This document shows, in pieces, positions 1-7,453 of a stretch of 64,000 nucleotides of DNA. Within the stretch, counting starts at the first letter, position 1. Every line of letters begins with the position of its first letter. The notes under the pieces were generated by a model that made no database searches, was not told the origin of the DNA, and saw only the letters and a program-made list of their open reading frames with translations. The position numbers and the translations under genes are program-made. The stretch covers positions 310,001-374,000 of the forward strand of contig NZ_JAUSSR010000001.1 of NCBI RefSeq assembly GCF_030812475.1, read 5' to 3'. Origin of the DNA: Pseudomonas lini (GTDB lineage Bacteria > Pseudomonadota > Gammaproteobacteria > Pseudomonadales > Pseudomonadaceae).

Positions 1-1020
1 CTGGTGAATGTTTATATGAAGCTTGGTCGGGAATGCGTCTCTAATAAATATATTTTTAGGTGTTTCGCCGCTGGCAATTTGTTGTGAGAGATTGTTTGCT
101 ACTTTAGAAGTGACGCCATTTAATTTTCCTTCAATGCCTGCGCCGATAACATGAAAATCAAAGGTGTTTCTAGTTTTATTTTCCATGTGAATGTTCAGGT
201 TGTTGAAGCCGGTTTCGTCTTCCCACAGTTTGAGTCCGCTTTTTTGGAGGTTGTTAGCTGTATCAGTGAGTTGTATGTCTTTTCCTGGAACTTTTCCTAA
301 CAACGTATTTGTCGCGTTGTAAGCTCTATCTTTTAGTAGGGATGTTGCTGTTAGTTTTTTGTTTGTGAATTCTGCAGGGTTGATTTGGTTCAGTTTTAAC
401 GGATTTGCTGTTGCGGAGTTTTTTAAGTGTAACCTGACCCTGGTTTTATTTAGCCATCTTGAAAATATGCGACTCACAAGTTCCGAAGATCTACCATTTG
501 AGTCGCTCCTGTTCATAGGGTCGCCTAAACAATAAACATATGAATTTAGCCCGCCTTTGCCGAATGGACTCAAGCTGTCTGGGCTATTGAATCGCATCAA
601 AGTCGGATTAAACGCCCGATACCCATTCCCCAGTAAATAACATCCAGTTATCGGGTCCGGCCTTTCACCGTTAAAGCCAAGCAAGCTAAGAAGTCCGTTT
701 GCAGCCAGGTGGTAGCCATAGGGCGAATAGACGATGGGGTGCTGTGGATGATCCGCCTGGAGCGTCTGCAGCACCGAACGCTGCTGATCGGTGGCCAACA
801 GCGTGGTATCGGGTGCGTTACCCTCACTTCGTTTTTGCGCCAACAGCTGGTCGCCATGCTGGACAATCGAATAGCGCATCGCCCCCTGTATCTCGGTGGC
901 GAGCCTGCTCTTGCAGTAAAAACGCTGGCGCTCGGGGATATTTGCCAGGGCGTGACTGATCAGTCGATCGAGGGGATCGTAATGGTATTGGCAAAGCACG
1001 GTTTCGCGCGGCGATGTCAT
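1..1020 (-). CDS. Short orphan RHS-core protein with variable C-terminal tip (3' end outside window)
   Basis: The frame is open for 340 codons from an ATG at 1020 to the window edge, with no stop, so the C-terminus is missing. Residues about 98-176 are a typical RHS-repeat-associated core (YSPYG, LLSLLGFNGERPDPITG, YLLGNGYRAFNPTLMRF, NSPDSLSPFGKGGLN, YCLGDPMN). Residues about 177-340 are a different, AT-richer tip with no motif I recognise; in this family the tip is the toxin module. The protein starts right at the last repeats (MTSPRETVLCQYHYDPLDRL) and lacks the large RHS shell. Such orphan forms are common in fluorescent pseudomonads. A CGGAG element lies upstream of the ATG. Toxin identity and immunity partner cannot be judged from this window. 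Confidence 0.8.
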   Translation of the reverse strand, partial: MTSPRETVLCQYHYDPLDRLISHALANIPERQRFYCKSRLATEIQGAMRYSIVQHGDQLLAQKRSEGNAPDTTLLATDQQRSVLQTLQADHPQHPIVYSPYGYHLAANGLLSLLGFNGERPDPITGCYLLGNGYRAFNPTLMRFNSPDSLSPFGKGGLNSYVYCLGDPMNRSDSNGRSSELVSRIFSRWLNKTRVRLHLKNSATANPLKLNQINPAEFTNKKLTATSLLKDRAYNATNTLLGKVPGKDIQLTDTANNLQKSGLKLWEDETGFNNLNIHMENKTRNTFDFHVIGAGIEGKLNGVTSKVANNLSQQIASGETPKNIFIRDAFPTKLHINIHQ

Positions 1021-1045
1021 GGTTGGGTTGCTCCGAAGGTCCGAA

Positions 1046-1371
1046 GTGCGGGAGTTCAGTATTGGCGGTTTGGCAAGGGTTGGGTACTAGCAGAACTGAT
1101 AGGTACGCTGGACTCGTTCGATTTTGCTGATCTGTAGCGCTCTTTCCGAGATGTTTGCTGGCAGTGCCGGCCTCTTCGCGGGCAAGCCCGCTCCCACAGG
1201 GGGCTGCGTTGAATCACAATTTTGTGTTCACTGCCAAACCTTGTGGGCGCGGCGGTGCGGCGATCCGACTTGCCCGCGAAGAAGCCGGCACTGACGCTGA
1301 AAAATCCCCGGATAAACCGCTCTGTTTCAACCTTCGGCAAAGTTGGAAGGCTTCTTGCAGTACCCCCTCTG
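1046..1371. repeat. Left copy of a ~326-bp direct duplication
   Basis: This stretch matches 3492-3818 almost base for base. By eye I count five substitutions and one single-base insertion, about 98% identity. It contains a REP-type inverted pair and ends at a CCCCTCTG that in the other copy lies about 50 bp before flhA. The duplication continues leftward, with lower identity, into the 5' parts of the two minus-strand RHS genes. Confidence 0.9.
1161..1295. repeat. REP-type inverted pair (left copy)
   Basis: Two divergent arms, TCTTCGCGGGCAAGCCCGCT and a partner ending CTTGCCCGCGAAGAAGCC, face each other around a spacer containing CTTGTGGGCGCGGCGGTGCG. This is the REP doublet form that RAYT enzymes are thought to mobilise. 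The same pair recurs at 3610-3738. Confidence 0.7.
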
Positions 1372-1380
1372 AACACAAGA

Positions 1381-1432
1381 GGGGACACCCATTAGCCGGT
1401 CTCGAGTCAAGGCTAATGGGTGTCCCCTTTTT
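1381..1432. terminator. 17-bp perfect hairpin followed by T-tract
   Basis: Arms 1381-1397 and 1411-1427 are perfectly complementary (GGGGACACCCATTAGCC and its complement) around a 13-nt loop, and T residues follow at 1428-1432. It has the form of a plus-strand intrinsic terminator, but no complete plus-strand gene lies upstream. It begins about 10 bp after the point where the duplicated segment diverges, so it may mark an insertion boundary. Confidence 0.5.
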
Positions 1433-1477
1433 GGTTGCCTTTTTGGTTCTTTTTGGTTGTGAGGTTCAAGACGGTAT

Positions 1478-1525
1478 CTTGTATCTCGACTATCGCTCCT
1501 GATGGAGCGATAGTCGAGATACAAG
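1478..1525. repeat. Perfect 22-bp-arm palindrome with 4-nt loop
   Basis: Arms 1478-1499 and 1504-1525 are perfect inverted copies around the loop TGAT. The right arm runs directly into GAGCTGCCGAAGGCTGCGAT, a short repeat family seen widely in P. fluorescens genomes. No T-tract follows, so this is more likely a repeat or mobile-element structure than a terminator. Confidence 0.75.
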
Positions 1526-1680
1526 GAGCTGCCGAAGGCTGCGATCTTTTGATCTTGAAACGGCCAGCCGGGTGTCATCATCTTTTCTGCCTTATGTAAA
1601 CCTAGCAGTTCTGTTAGTAGGCGGATTCGTCAACTGAGTAGACAATCAAGCCTCCAACTCTTGAAAGCCAGGAGCACACA
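1526..1680. other. Non-coding leader of the plus-strand RHS gene
   Basis: It contains the GAAGGCTGCGATCTTTTGAT repeat at 1535-1554 and, just before the ATG at 1681, the sequence AGCCAGGAGCACACA, giving an AGGAG ribosome binding site. I see no other gene here. Confidence 0.5.
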
Positions 1681-2779
1681 ATGTCTTCCACGCGGCTAAC
1701 GTTGCTGTGCCATTATAGCTACGACGCCCTTAACCGATTGATCAGCGATTCACTGGCGGACAAACCAGTGCTTAGGCGTTTCTACTGCGAAAGCCGTATA
1801 TCCAATGAGCTTCAGGGCGCGGCGCACTATCCTTCAGTGCGGCGAGCTGCTATTGGCACAACGGCGCCGTGAGGACGATGTATTGAATACCACGCTGGTG
1901 ATGACGGACCCGCAACGTTCAGTACTGCACACGCTTAACGCAAATCATCAGCGACACCCCATCGCCTACTCGCCCTATGGCCATCGCGCAATTGAAAACG
2001 GCTTTCTCAGCCTCCTCGGATTCACCGGCGAACGGCCGGATCCGGTGACCGGGCATTATTTGCTTGGGAACGGGTATCGAGCGTTTAATCCGACACTAAT
2101 GCGATTCAATAGTCCGGACAAACTAAGTCCGTTCGGCCGGGGCGGGTTGAATTGTTACGCATACTGCTTGGGGGATCCGGTAAACTCGGCGGATCCAAAT
2201 GGACACTCACCCTTAAAGTTTCTAACAATTAAACCAACTCTAGGAAAACTAGTATTCGCCCCTGGAAATTTTAAGAATGTAGATGAGTGGTTTGATACTG
2301 TCTATGCGAATGTTCCAAAAAAAATGCGACTTGAATTTGAGAATCCTACAAAAAATGCTGGTGCATCTGTAAAAAGACGCAATTCGATGTCTGCCATGCC
2401 TTCAGAGAAACACAAAGAGTTTGACTTTAACGAACTTATTGGGTATCACGGAAGTCCACAAGAAAATACAGCCAGCTTGCTTTCCGGAATTAATCCAGAA
2501 AAACTTCGCAACGGTTGGTATGGGAAAGGTTTCTACTCGACCCCTACCTATGAACGTACTATTCATTATGGTGAAAAGAGATTTGGTGTTTATGCAGGAA
2601 ACCAAAAAGCTTTAAAAGAGGGTCGAGATTACACATTTCATAGATCGCCAGATGCCGGTCGTCATGGAGACTATGTCGAGCTTGTAATAAGAGCTCCCGC
2701 CTATGAGTCAGTTAGGATACGAGAAATCCAAGGCAGAGGAGAAGTGATGTCGCCAAGGTCCCATGAGGCACCGTTTTAA
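1681..2779 (+). pseudogene. Orphan RHS-core gene with ART/PARP-like C-terminal tip, frameshifted
   Basis: Reading starts at ATG 1681 (MSSTRLTLLCHYSYDALNRL) and matches the sister RHS genes until about 1830. It then continues in another frame, which is open from 1805 to the stop at 2779. Aligned with the sister genes (HYSI.Q.G.QLLAQ), five bases appear lost after CACTAT. The second frame carries the RHS core (YSPYG to CLGDPVN, about 1969-2190). It then has an AT-rich tip with GYHGSP (His at residue 215 of the second frame), YGKGFYSTPTYERTIHYG (Tyr 244) and YVELVIRAP, which resembles the H-Y motif pair of PARP-type ADP-ribosyltransferases. The third catalytic residue is uncertain. The tip could still be made by recoding or an internal start. 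No immunity gene is evident downstream. Confidence 0.65.
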
Positions 2780-3106
2780 ATTAAAGCTTTTTGGATAAGA
2801 TCTGCTCAAAAGATTAACAGGGAAACCGTCAGGCACGACCATCAAGTGCACAAGCTGGTGAATATTGGCGTTGTTGTAGGCTGTGGCGCAAGTATGTGTA
2901 GATTTTTTAAGTGTCTGGCTATGTCTGTTAAACATTTATGTTTGAAGTCAAAGAGTCGCAGCCTTCGGCAGCTTCAGGCTATACGCTTTACCGGTGTAGG
3001 GGCTGCCGAAGGTTGCGATTCTCTAATTTTATCGACTGTTTTTAAAGTAGGTCCGCAGAAATCCACTGGTCTCTGATTATTTTTGCTTTGGTCGGATGAA
3101 CTCCCA
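2780..3106. other. Gap after the ART-tip RHS gene
   Basis: No convincing gene is seen. The short open frames here lack ribosome binding sites and recognisable sequence. At 2945-3025 there is an inverted pair of the CTGCCGAAGG(C/T)TGCGA repeat (AGAGTCGCAGCCTTCGGCAG against GGGCTGCCGAAGGTTGCGAT). A dedicated immunity gene might be expected at this place, but none is recognisable. Confidence 0.45.
2945..3025. repeat. Inverted repeat pair of the CTGCCGAAGGCTGCGA family
   Basis: Two arms, AGTCGCAGCCTTCGGCAGC near 2954 and GGCTGCCGAAGGTTGCGA near 3001, face each other. A single copy lies near 1530. This is a REP-like family separate from the TGTGGGAGCG family found elsewhere in the window. Confidence 0.6.
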
Positions 3107-3469
3107 TTAATTCACGCCGGTGAATCCGAGGAGGCTGAGAAAGCCGTTTTCAATTGCGCGATGGCCATAGGGCGAATAGGCGATGGGCTGCGGTTAATGA
3201 TTGGCCTTGAGCGCCTGCAACACCGAACGCTGCTGATCGGTGGCCAGCAGCGTGGTATCAAGCGCATTCCCCTCTCTTCGTTGTTGCGCCAGCAGCTGGT
3301 CACCATGCTGGACGATCGAATAACGCATCGCCCCCTGTATCTCCGTGACCAGCCTGCTCTTGCAGTAAAAGCGCTGGCGCTCGGGGGTTTCTGGCAGGGC
3401 GTGACTGGTCAATCGATCAAGGGAATCGTAGCGGTATTGGCAGAGTATGGTCTCGCGCGACGATGTCAT
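3107..3469 (-). pseudogene. RHS-core remnant, nonsense-interrupted and truncated
   Basis: From ATG 3469 the product MTSSRETILCQYRYDSLDRL... follows the first RHS gene closely until an in-frame TAA at 3194-3196, where the sister genes have glutamine or proline codons. Reading through the stop gives PIAYSPYGHRAIENGFLSLL, then GFTG, and the similarity ends at VN and a stop at 3107. The last part is almost identical to 1958-2030 of the plus-strand gene, in inverted orientation, so the remnant is a mosaic. It has lost the core end and the whole toxin tip and is not expected to be functional. Confidence 0.85.
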
Positions 3470-3491
3470 GGGGGGGCTCCGAATGTCCAAA

Positions 3492-3818
3492 GTGCGGGAG
3501 TTCAGTATTGGCGGTTTGGCTAGGGTTGGGTACTAGCAGAACTGATAGGTACGCTGGACTCGTTCGAATTTGCTGATCTGTAGCGCTCTTTCCGAGATGT
3601 TTGCTGGCAGTGCCGGCCTCTTCGCGGGCAAGCCCGCTCCCACAGGGGGCTGCGTTGAATCACAATTTTGAGTTCACTGCCAAACCTTGTGGGCGCGGCG
3701 GTGCGGCGATCCGACTTGCCCGCGAAGAAGCCGGCACTGACGCTGAAAAATCCCCGGATAAACCCCTCTGTTTCAACCCTCGGCAAAAGTTGGAAGGCTT
3801 CTTGCAGTACCCCCTCTG
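3492..3818. repeat. Right copy of the ~326-bp direct duplication
   Basis: Nearly identical to 1046-1371, including the REP-type inverted pair at 3610-3738. It ends at CCCCTCTG, 50 bp before the flhA start. The two copies flank the middle RHS gene in direct orientation, which would allow deletion or re-amplification of the 2.4-kb unit by homologous recombination. Confidence 0.9.
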
Positions 3819-3867
3819 CGCCTGCACCTGGCGTCAAAAGTTTGCTTCAAAGGCACGGGGAAAACCG

Positions 3868-5997
3868 GTGGATCGCTCTCAGTTATTCAACACTGCTCGC
3901 ACGAACGTTGCCGACTTGAGTCGCGGCAATCTGGGTGTGCCGTTGTTGTTGCTGGTCATGCTGGCGATGATGATGTTGCCGATGCCGCCGTTCCTGCTGG
4001 ACGTGTTTTTTACGTTCAACATCGCCTTGTCCATTGTGGTCCTGCTGGTGTGTGTCTACGCCTTGCGCCCGCTGGATTTCGCGGTATTCCCGACCATCCT
4101 GCTGGTGGCGACGCTGCTGCGGCTGGCGTTGAACGTGGCCTCGACGCGGGTGGTGATGCTCCACGGCCAGGACGGTCATGCCGCTGCCGGCAAGGTGATC
4201 CAGGCCTTTGGCGAGGTGGTGATCGGCGGTAACTACGTGGTCGGTATCGTGGTGTTCGCGATTCTGATGATCATCAACTTCGTGGTGGTGACCAAGGGTG
4301 CCGGGCGGATTTCCGAGGTGAGCGCGCGTTTCACCCTCGATGCCATGCCCGGCAAACAGATGGCGATCGACGCCGACCTGAACGCCGGTTTGATCGACCA
4401 GAACCAGGCCAAGGCCCGACGCTCCGAAGTGGCCCAGGAAGCCGAGTTCTATGGTTCCATGGACGGTGCCAGCAAGTTCGTGCGCGGTGACGCCATCGCC
4501 GGCCTGTTGATTCTGTTCATCAACCTGATCGGCGGCATGGCGGTCGGGATCTTCCAGCACGGCATGACCTTCGGCGATGCCGGCAAGGTGTACGCGCTAT
4601 TGACCATCGGTGACGGTTTGGTGGCGCAATTGCCATCACTGTTGTTATCGACAGCCGCCGCGATCATGGTGACCCGTGCTTCCGGTTCCGAAGACATGGG
4701 CAAGCAGATCAACCGCCAGATGTTCGCCTCGCCCAAGGCACTGGCGGTTTCGGCCGGTTTGATGGCGGTGATGGGCCTGGTGCCGGGCATGCCGCACTTT
4801 TCCTTTCTCAGCATGGCGGCCCTGGCAGCCGGCGGCGCGTACCTGTTCTGGAAGAAGCAGAACAACGTCAAGGTCCAGGCCCTGCAAGAGGTCCAGCGTC
4901 AACAGGAGCTGCTGCCGTCGCCGGCCCGCGCCCAGGAAACCAAGGAGCTGGGCTGGGACGACGTCACCCCGATCGACATGATCGGCCTGGAAGTCGGCTA
5001 CCGCCTGATTCCGCTGGTGGATCGCAACCAGGGTGGTCAGTTGCTGGCGCGGATCAAGGGCGTGCGCAAGAAGCTGTCCCAGGACCTGGGCTTCCTGATG
5101 CCGACCGTGCATATCCGTGACAACCTCGACCTGGCACCGAGCGCCTATCGCCTGACCCTGATGGGGGTGATCCTGGCCGAAGCGGAGATTTACCCGGACC
5201 GGGAACTGGCGATCAACCCGGGGCAGGTCTACGGTACGTTGAACGGCATAAACGCCAAAGATCCGGCTTTCGGTCTGGAAGCGGTTTGGATCGAAGTCAG
5301 CCAGCGGGCCCAGGCGCAATCCCTCGGTTATACCGTGGTCGATGCCAGTACCGTGGTGGCTACTCATTTAAATCAGATTCTGTACAAGCACTCCAGTGAG
5401 CTGATCGGACACGAAGAAGTGCAGCAACTCATGCAATTGCTGGCCAAGAGCTCGCCAAAGCTGGCTGAAGAACTGGTGCCGGGCGTGGTCTCGCTGTCGC
5501 AACTGCTCAAGGTGTTGCAGGCCTTGCTGGCCGAACAGGTACCGGTGCGGGACATTCGCAGCATTGCCGAGGCCATCGCGAACAACGCGGCCAAGAGTCA
5601 AGATACCGCCGCGCTGGTGGCGGCCGTCCGCGTCGGCGTATCCCGCGCAATCGTCCAAAGCATTGTAGGCACTGACTCCGAGCTGCCAGTGATCACGCTG
5701 GAGCCAAGGTTGGAACAGATATTGCTCAATAGTCTGCAGAAGGCGGGACAAGGCTCGGAAGAGGGCGTTCTGCTGGAGCCAAGCATGGCTGAAAAGCTGC
5801 AGCGCTCGTTGATCGAGGCGGCGCAGCGCCAGGAAATGCAAGGTCAACCGGTGATTCTGCTGGTAGCCGGTCCGATTCGCGCGATGTTGTCGCGATTTGG
5901 CCGGCTCGCAGTCCCGGGCTTGCATGTGTTGGCGTACCAGGAAATCCCTGACAACAAGCAAGTGACCATCGTTGCGACAGTAGGGCCCAACGGCTGA
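3868..5997 (+). CDS. flhA: Flagellar export gate protein FlhA
   Basis: A 709-residue inner-membrane protein of the flagellar type III export gate. The N-terminal half is a multi-span membrane domain (LLVMLAMMMLPMPPFLLDVF onward) with the family signature around PTILLVATLLRLALNVASTR; the C-terminal half is the cytosolic chaperone/substrate platform. I chose the GTG at 3868 (MDRSQLFNTARTNVADLSRG) because it matches FlhA length in Pseudomonas (about 707). The open frame continues upstream to 3601 only because the duplicated repeat happens to be open. flhF follows after 11 bp. Any native promoter must lie in or beyond the duplicated RHS/REP segment, so expression may depend on sequences there. 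Confidence 0.95.
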   Translation: MDRSQLFNTARTNVADLSRGNLGVPLLLLVMLAMMMLPMPPFLLDVFFTFNIALSIVVLLVCVYALRPLDFAVFPTILLVATLLRLALNVASTRVVMLHGQDGHAAAGKVIQAFGEVVIGGNYVVGIVVFAILMIINFVVVTKGAGRISEVSARFTLDAMPGKQMAIDADLNAGLIDQNQAKARRSEVAQEAEFYGSMDGASKFVRGDAIAGLLILFINLIGGMAVGIFQHGMTFGDAGKVYALLTIGDGLVAQLPSLLLSTAAAIMVTRASGSEDMGKQINRQMFASPKALAVSAGLMAVMGLVPGMPHFSFLSMAALAAGGAYLFWKKQNNVKVQALQEVQRQQELLPSPARAQETKELGWDDVTPIDMIGLEVGYRLIPLVDRNQGGQLLARIKGVRKKLSQDLGFLMPTVHIRDNLDLAPSAYRLTLMGVILAEAEIYPDRELAINPGQVYGTLNGINAKDPAFGLEAVWIEVSQRAQAQSLGYTVVDASTVVATHLNQILYKHSSELIGHEEVQQLMQLLAKSSPKLAEELVPGVVSLSQLLKVLQALLAEQVPVRDIRSIAEAIANNAAKSQDTAALVAAVRVGVSRAIVQSIVGTDSELPVITLEPRLEQILLNSLQKAGQGSEEGVLLEPSMAEKLQRSLIEAAQRQEMQGQPVILLVAGPIRAMLSRFGRLAVPGLHVLAYQEIPDNKQVTIVATVGPNG

Positions 5998-6008
5998 GGT
6001 AAGGGTTC

Positions 6009-7337
6009 ATGCAAGTTAAGCGTTTTTTCGCCGCCGATATGCGTCAGGCCATGAAGCTGGTTCGTGATGAGCTGGGCGCTGACGCCGCCATCATTGGCAA
6101 CCGCCGGATCGCCGGTGGTGTCGAGCTGACCGCCGCCCTGGATTACAAGCTGTCGGCGCTGGCGCCGCGTGTGCCGAACATGGAGCTCGAAGACGAACTG
6201 CGCAAGACCCAGTCGCGGATCGTCACCGCCCAGGCCGAACTGAGCCTGCGTAGCGAAGGCGAGAGCGACAAGGCCACCAATCGTCAGTTGTTCGCCGGCC
6301 TGCCGCTGACCGCCGCCGAGCCGCTGGTCGAGCCGACTTACACCGAACCTGCGCGCCCTGCGCCAGCGCCTGCCGCGTTCTCCGGTGGCGTCGACCCGCG
6401 CGCCTTCGACTCGATGCGTTTCGAGCTCAACAGCCTGCGCGAATTGATGGAAGTGCAACTCGGCTCCCTGGCCTGGAATCAGCTGCAAGGCAGCCGCCCG
6501 GCCCAGGCCAACCTCTGGCGGCGCATGCAACGCATCGGCCTGTCCGGTCCGTTGTCCCGGGATTTGCTTGCAATGATTCCCGACATCGAAGAGCCCCGTC
6601 AGGCCTGGCGCATGTTGCTGGCGCATTTGGCGCGGATGATCAATACACCGGACATCGAACCCCTGGAAGAGGGCGGTGTGATTGCCATGGTCGGCCCTGC
6701 CGGCATGGGCAAGACCACCACCCTGGCCAAACTCGCGGCCCGGTACGTGCTCAAGTACGGCGCGCAGAATATCGCGCTGGTGAGCATGGACAGCTACCGG
6801 ATCGGTGCCCAGGAACAGCTCAAGACCCTCGGCCGCATCCTCAATGTGCCGGTGACGCACGTCGACCCGGGGCAATCGCTGGTGCAGGCGCTCGATCCCT
6901 TGCTGCGCAAGCGCGTGGTGCTGATCGATACCGCCGGCCTGCAGGCCAGCGACCCGGCCCTGCGCATGCAGCTCGAAAGCCTGGCGGTGCGTGGCATCAA
7001 GTCAAAGAATTATCTGGTATTGGCCACCACCAGCCAGAAACAGGTGCTGACGGCCGCTTATCACAGTTACAAGCGCTGCGGGCTCGCTGGCTGCATCCTG
7101 ACTAAACTGGATGAAACGGCGAGTCTGGGCGAGGTGTTGAGCCTGGCCATCAGCCATGATTTACCCGTGGCTTACCTGACCGATGGCCCGCGGATTCCGG
7201 ATGATTTGCATCTGCCGCGTCGTCATCATCTGGTCAGCCGTGCAGTAAGCGTGCAAATGCAGGAAGAACCCAGCGAAGAAGCCATGGCTGATATGTTCGC
7301 TGATATTTATCACAGCCCGACCAAACAGGTCGGCTGA
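6009..7337 (+). CDS. flhF: SRP-type GTPase FlhF, polar flagellum placement
   Basis: 442 residues. The N-terminal part (MQVKRFFAADMRQAMKLVRD) is the FlhF B domain, the middle is variable and Ala/Pro-rich, and the C-terminal NG domain carries the P-loop GPAGMGKTTTLAKLAARY, DTAGLQ and TKLDE motifs of SRP GTPases. FlhF marks the cell pole for flagellar assembly in Pseudomonas and Vibrio. It lies between flhA and fleN as expected. The ATG at 6009 gives the usual family length. Confidence 0.95.
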   Translation: MQVKRFFAADMRQAMKLVRDELGADAAIIGNRRIAGGVELTAALDYKLSALAPRVPNMELEDELRKTQSRIVTAQAELSLRSEGESDKATNRQLFAGLPLTAAEPLVEPTYTEPARPAPAPAAFSGGVDPRAFDSMRFELNSLRELMEVQLGSLAWNQLQGSRPAQANLWRRMQRIGLSGPLSRDLLAMIPDIEEPRQAWRMLLAHLARMINTPDIEPLEEGGVIAMVGPAGMGKTTTLAKLAARYVLKYGAQNIALVSMDSYRIGAQEQLKTLGRILNVPVTHVDPGQSLVQALDPLLRKRVVLIDTAGLQASDPALRMQLESLAVRGIKSKNYLVLATTSQKQVLTAAYHSYKRCGLAGCILTKLDETASLGEVLSLAISHDLPVAYLTDGPRIPDDLHLPRRHHLVSRAVSVQMQEEPSEEAMADMFADIYHSPTKQVG

Positions 7338-7344
7338 GGTAGCA

Positions 7345-7452
7345 ATGAATAGTTTTTGTACCTACATCGATGGCCTGCCATGCATTGTTCCGTATGTGAA
7401 CGCGCAGCCAGTAATGTGGCCTCCGTCTATGCAAGACAAGGTAAAGAAATAA
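7345..7452 (+). CDS. Possible 35-residue small ORF between flhF and fleN
   Basis: ATG 7345 to TAA 7450-7452 encodes 35 residues beginning MNSFCTYIDGLPCIVPYVN and ending MQDKVKK. GAGGT, overlapping the flhF stop, lies five bases upstream as a ribosome binding site, and the stop sits one base before the fleN ATG at 7454. It could couple flhF and fleN translation. It is unknown to me and may be fortuitous. Confidence 0.3.
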   Translation: MNSFCTYIDGLPCIVPYVNAQPVMWPPSMQDKVKK

Positions 7453-7453
7453 C

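Noticed and set aside
709..1137. 142-codon plus-strand frame
   Set aside because: Shadow of the minus-strand RHS gene; the sister copy at 3083-3523 shows the same shadow because the DNA is duplicated.
2846..3076. 76-codon frame considered as immunity gene for the ART-tip RHS protein
   Set aside because: No ribosome binding site, no recognisable sequence, and its second half is translated repeat DNA.
3820..3868. Sigma-54 promoter for flhA (TGGCGTCAAAAGTTTGC)
   Set aside because: The distance between GG and GC is twelve instead of ten bases.
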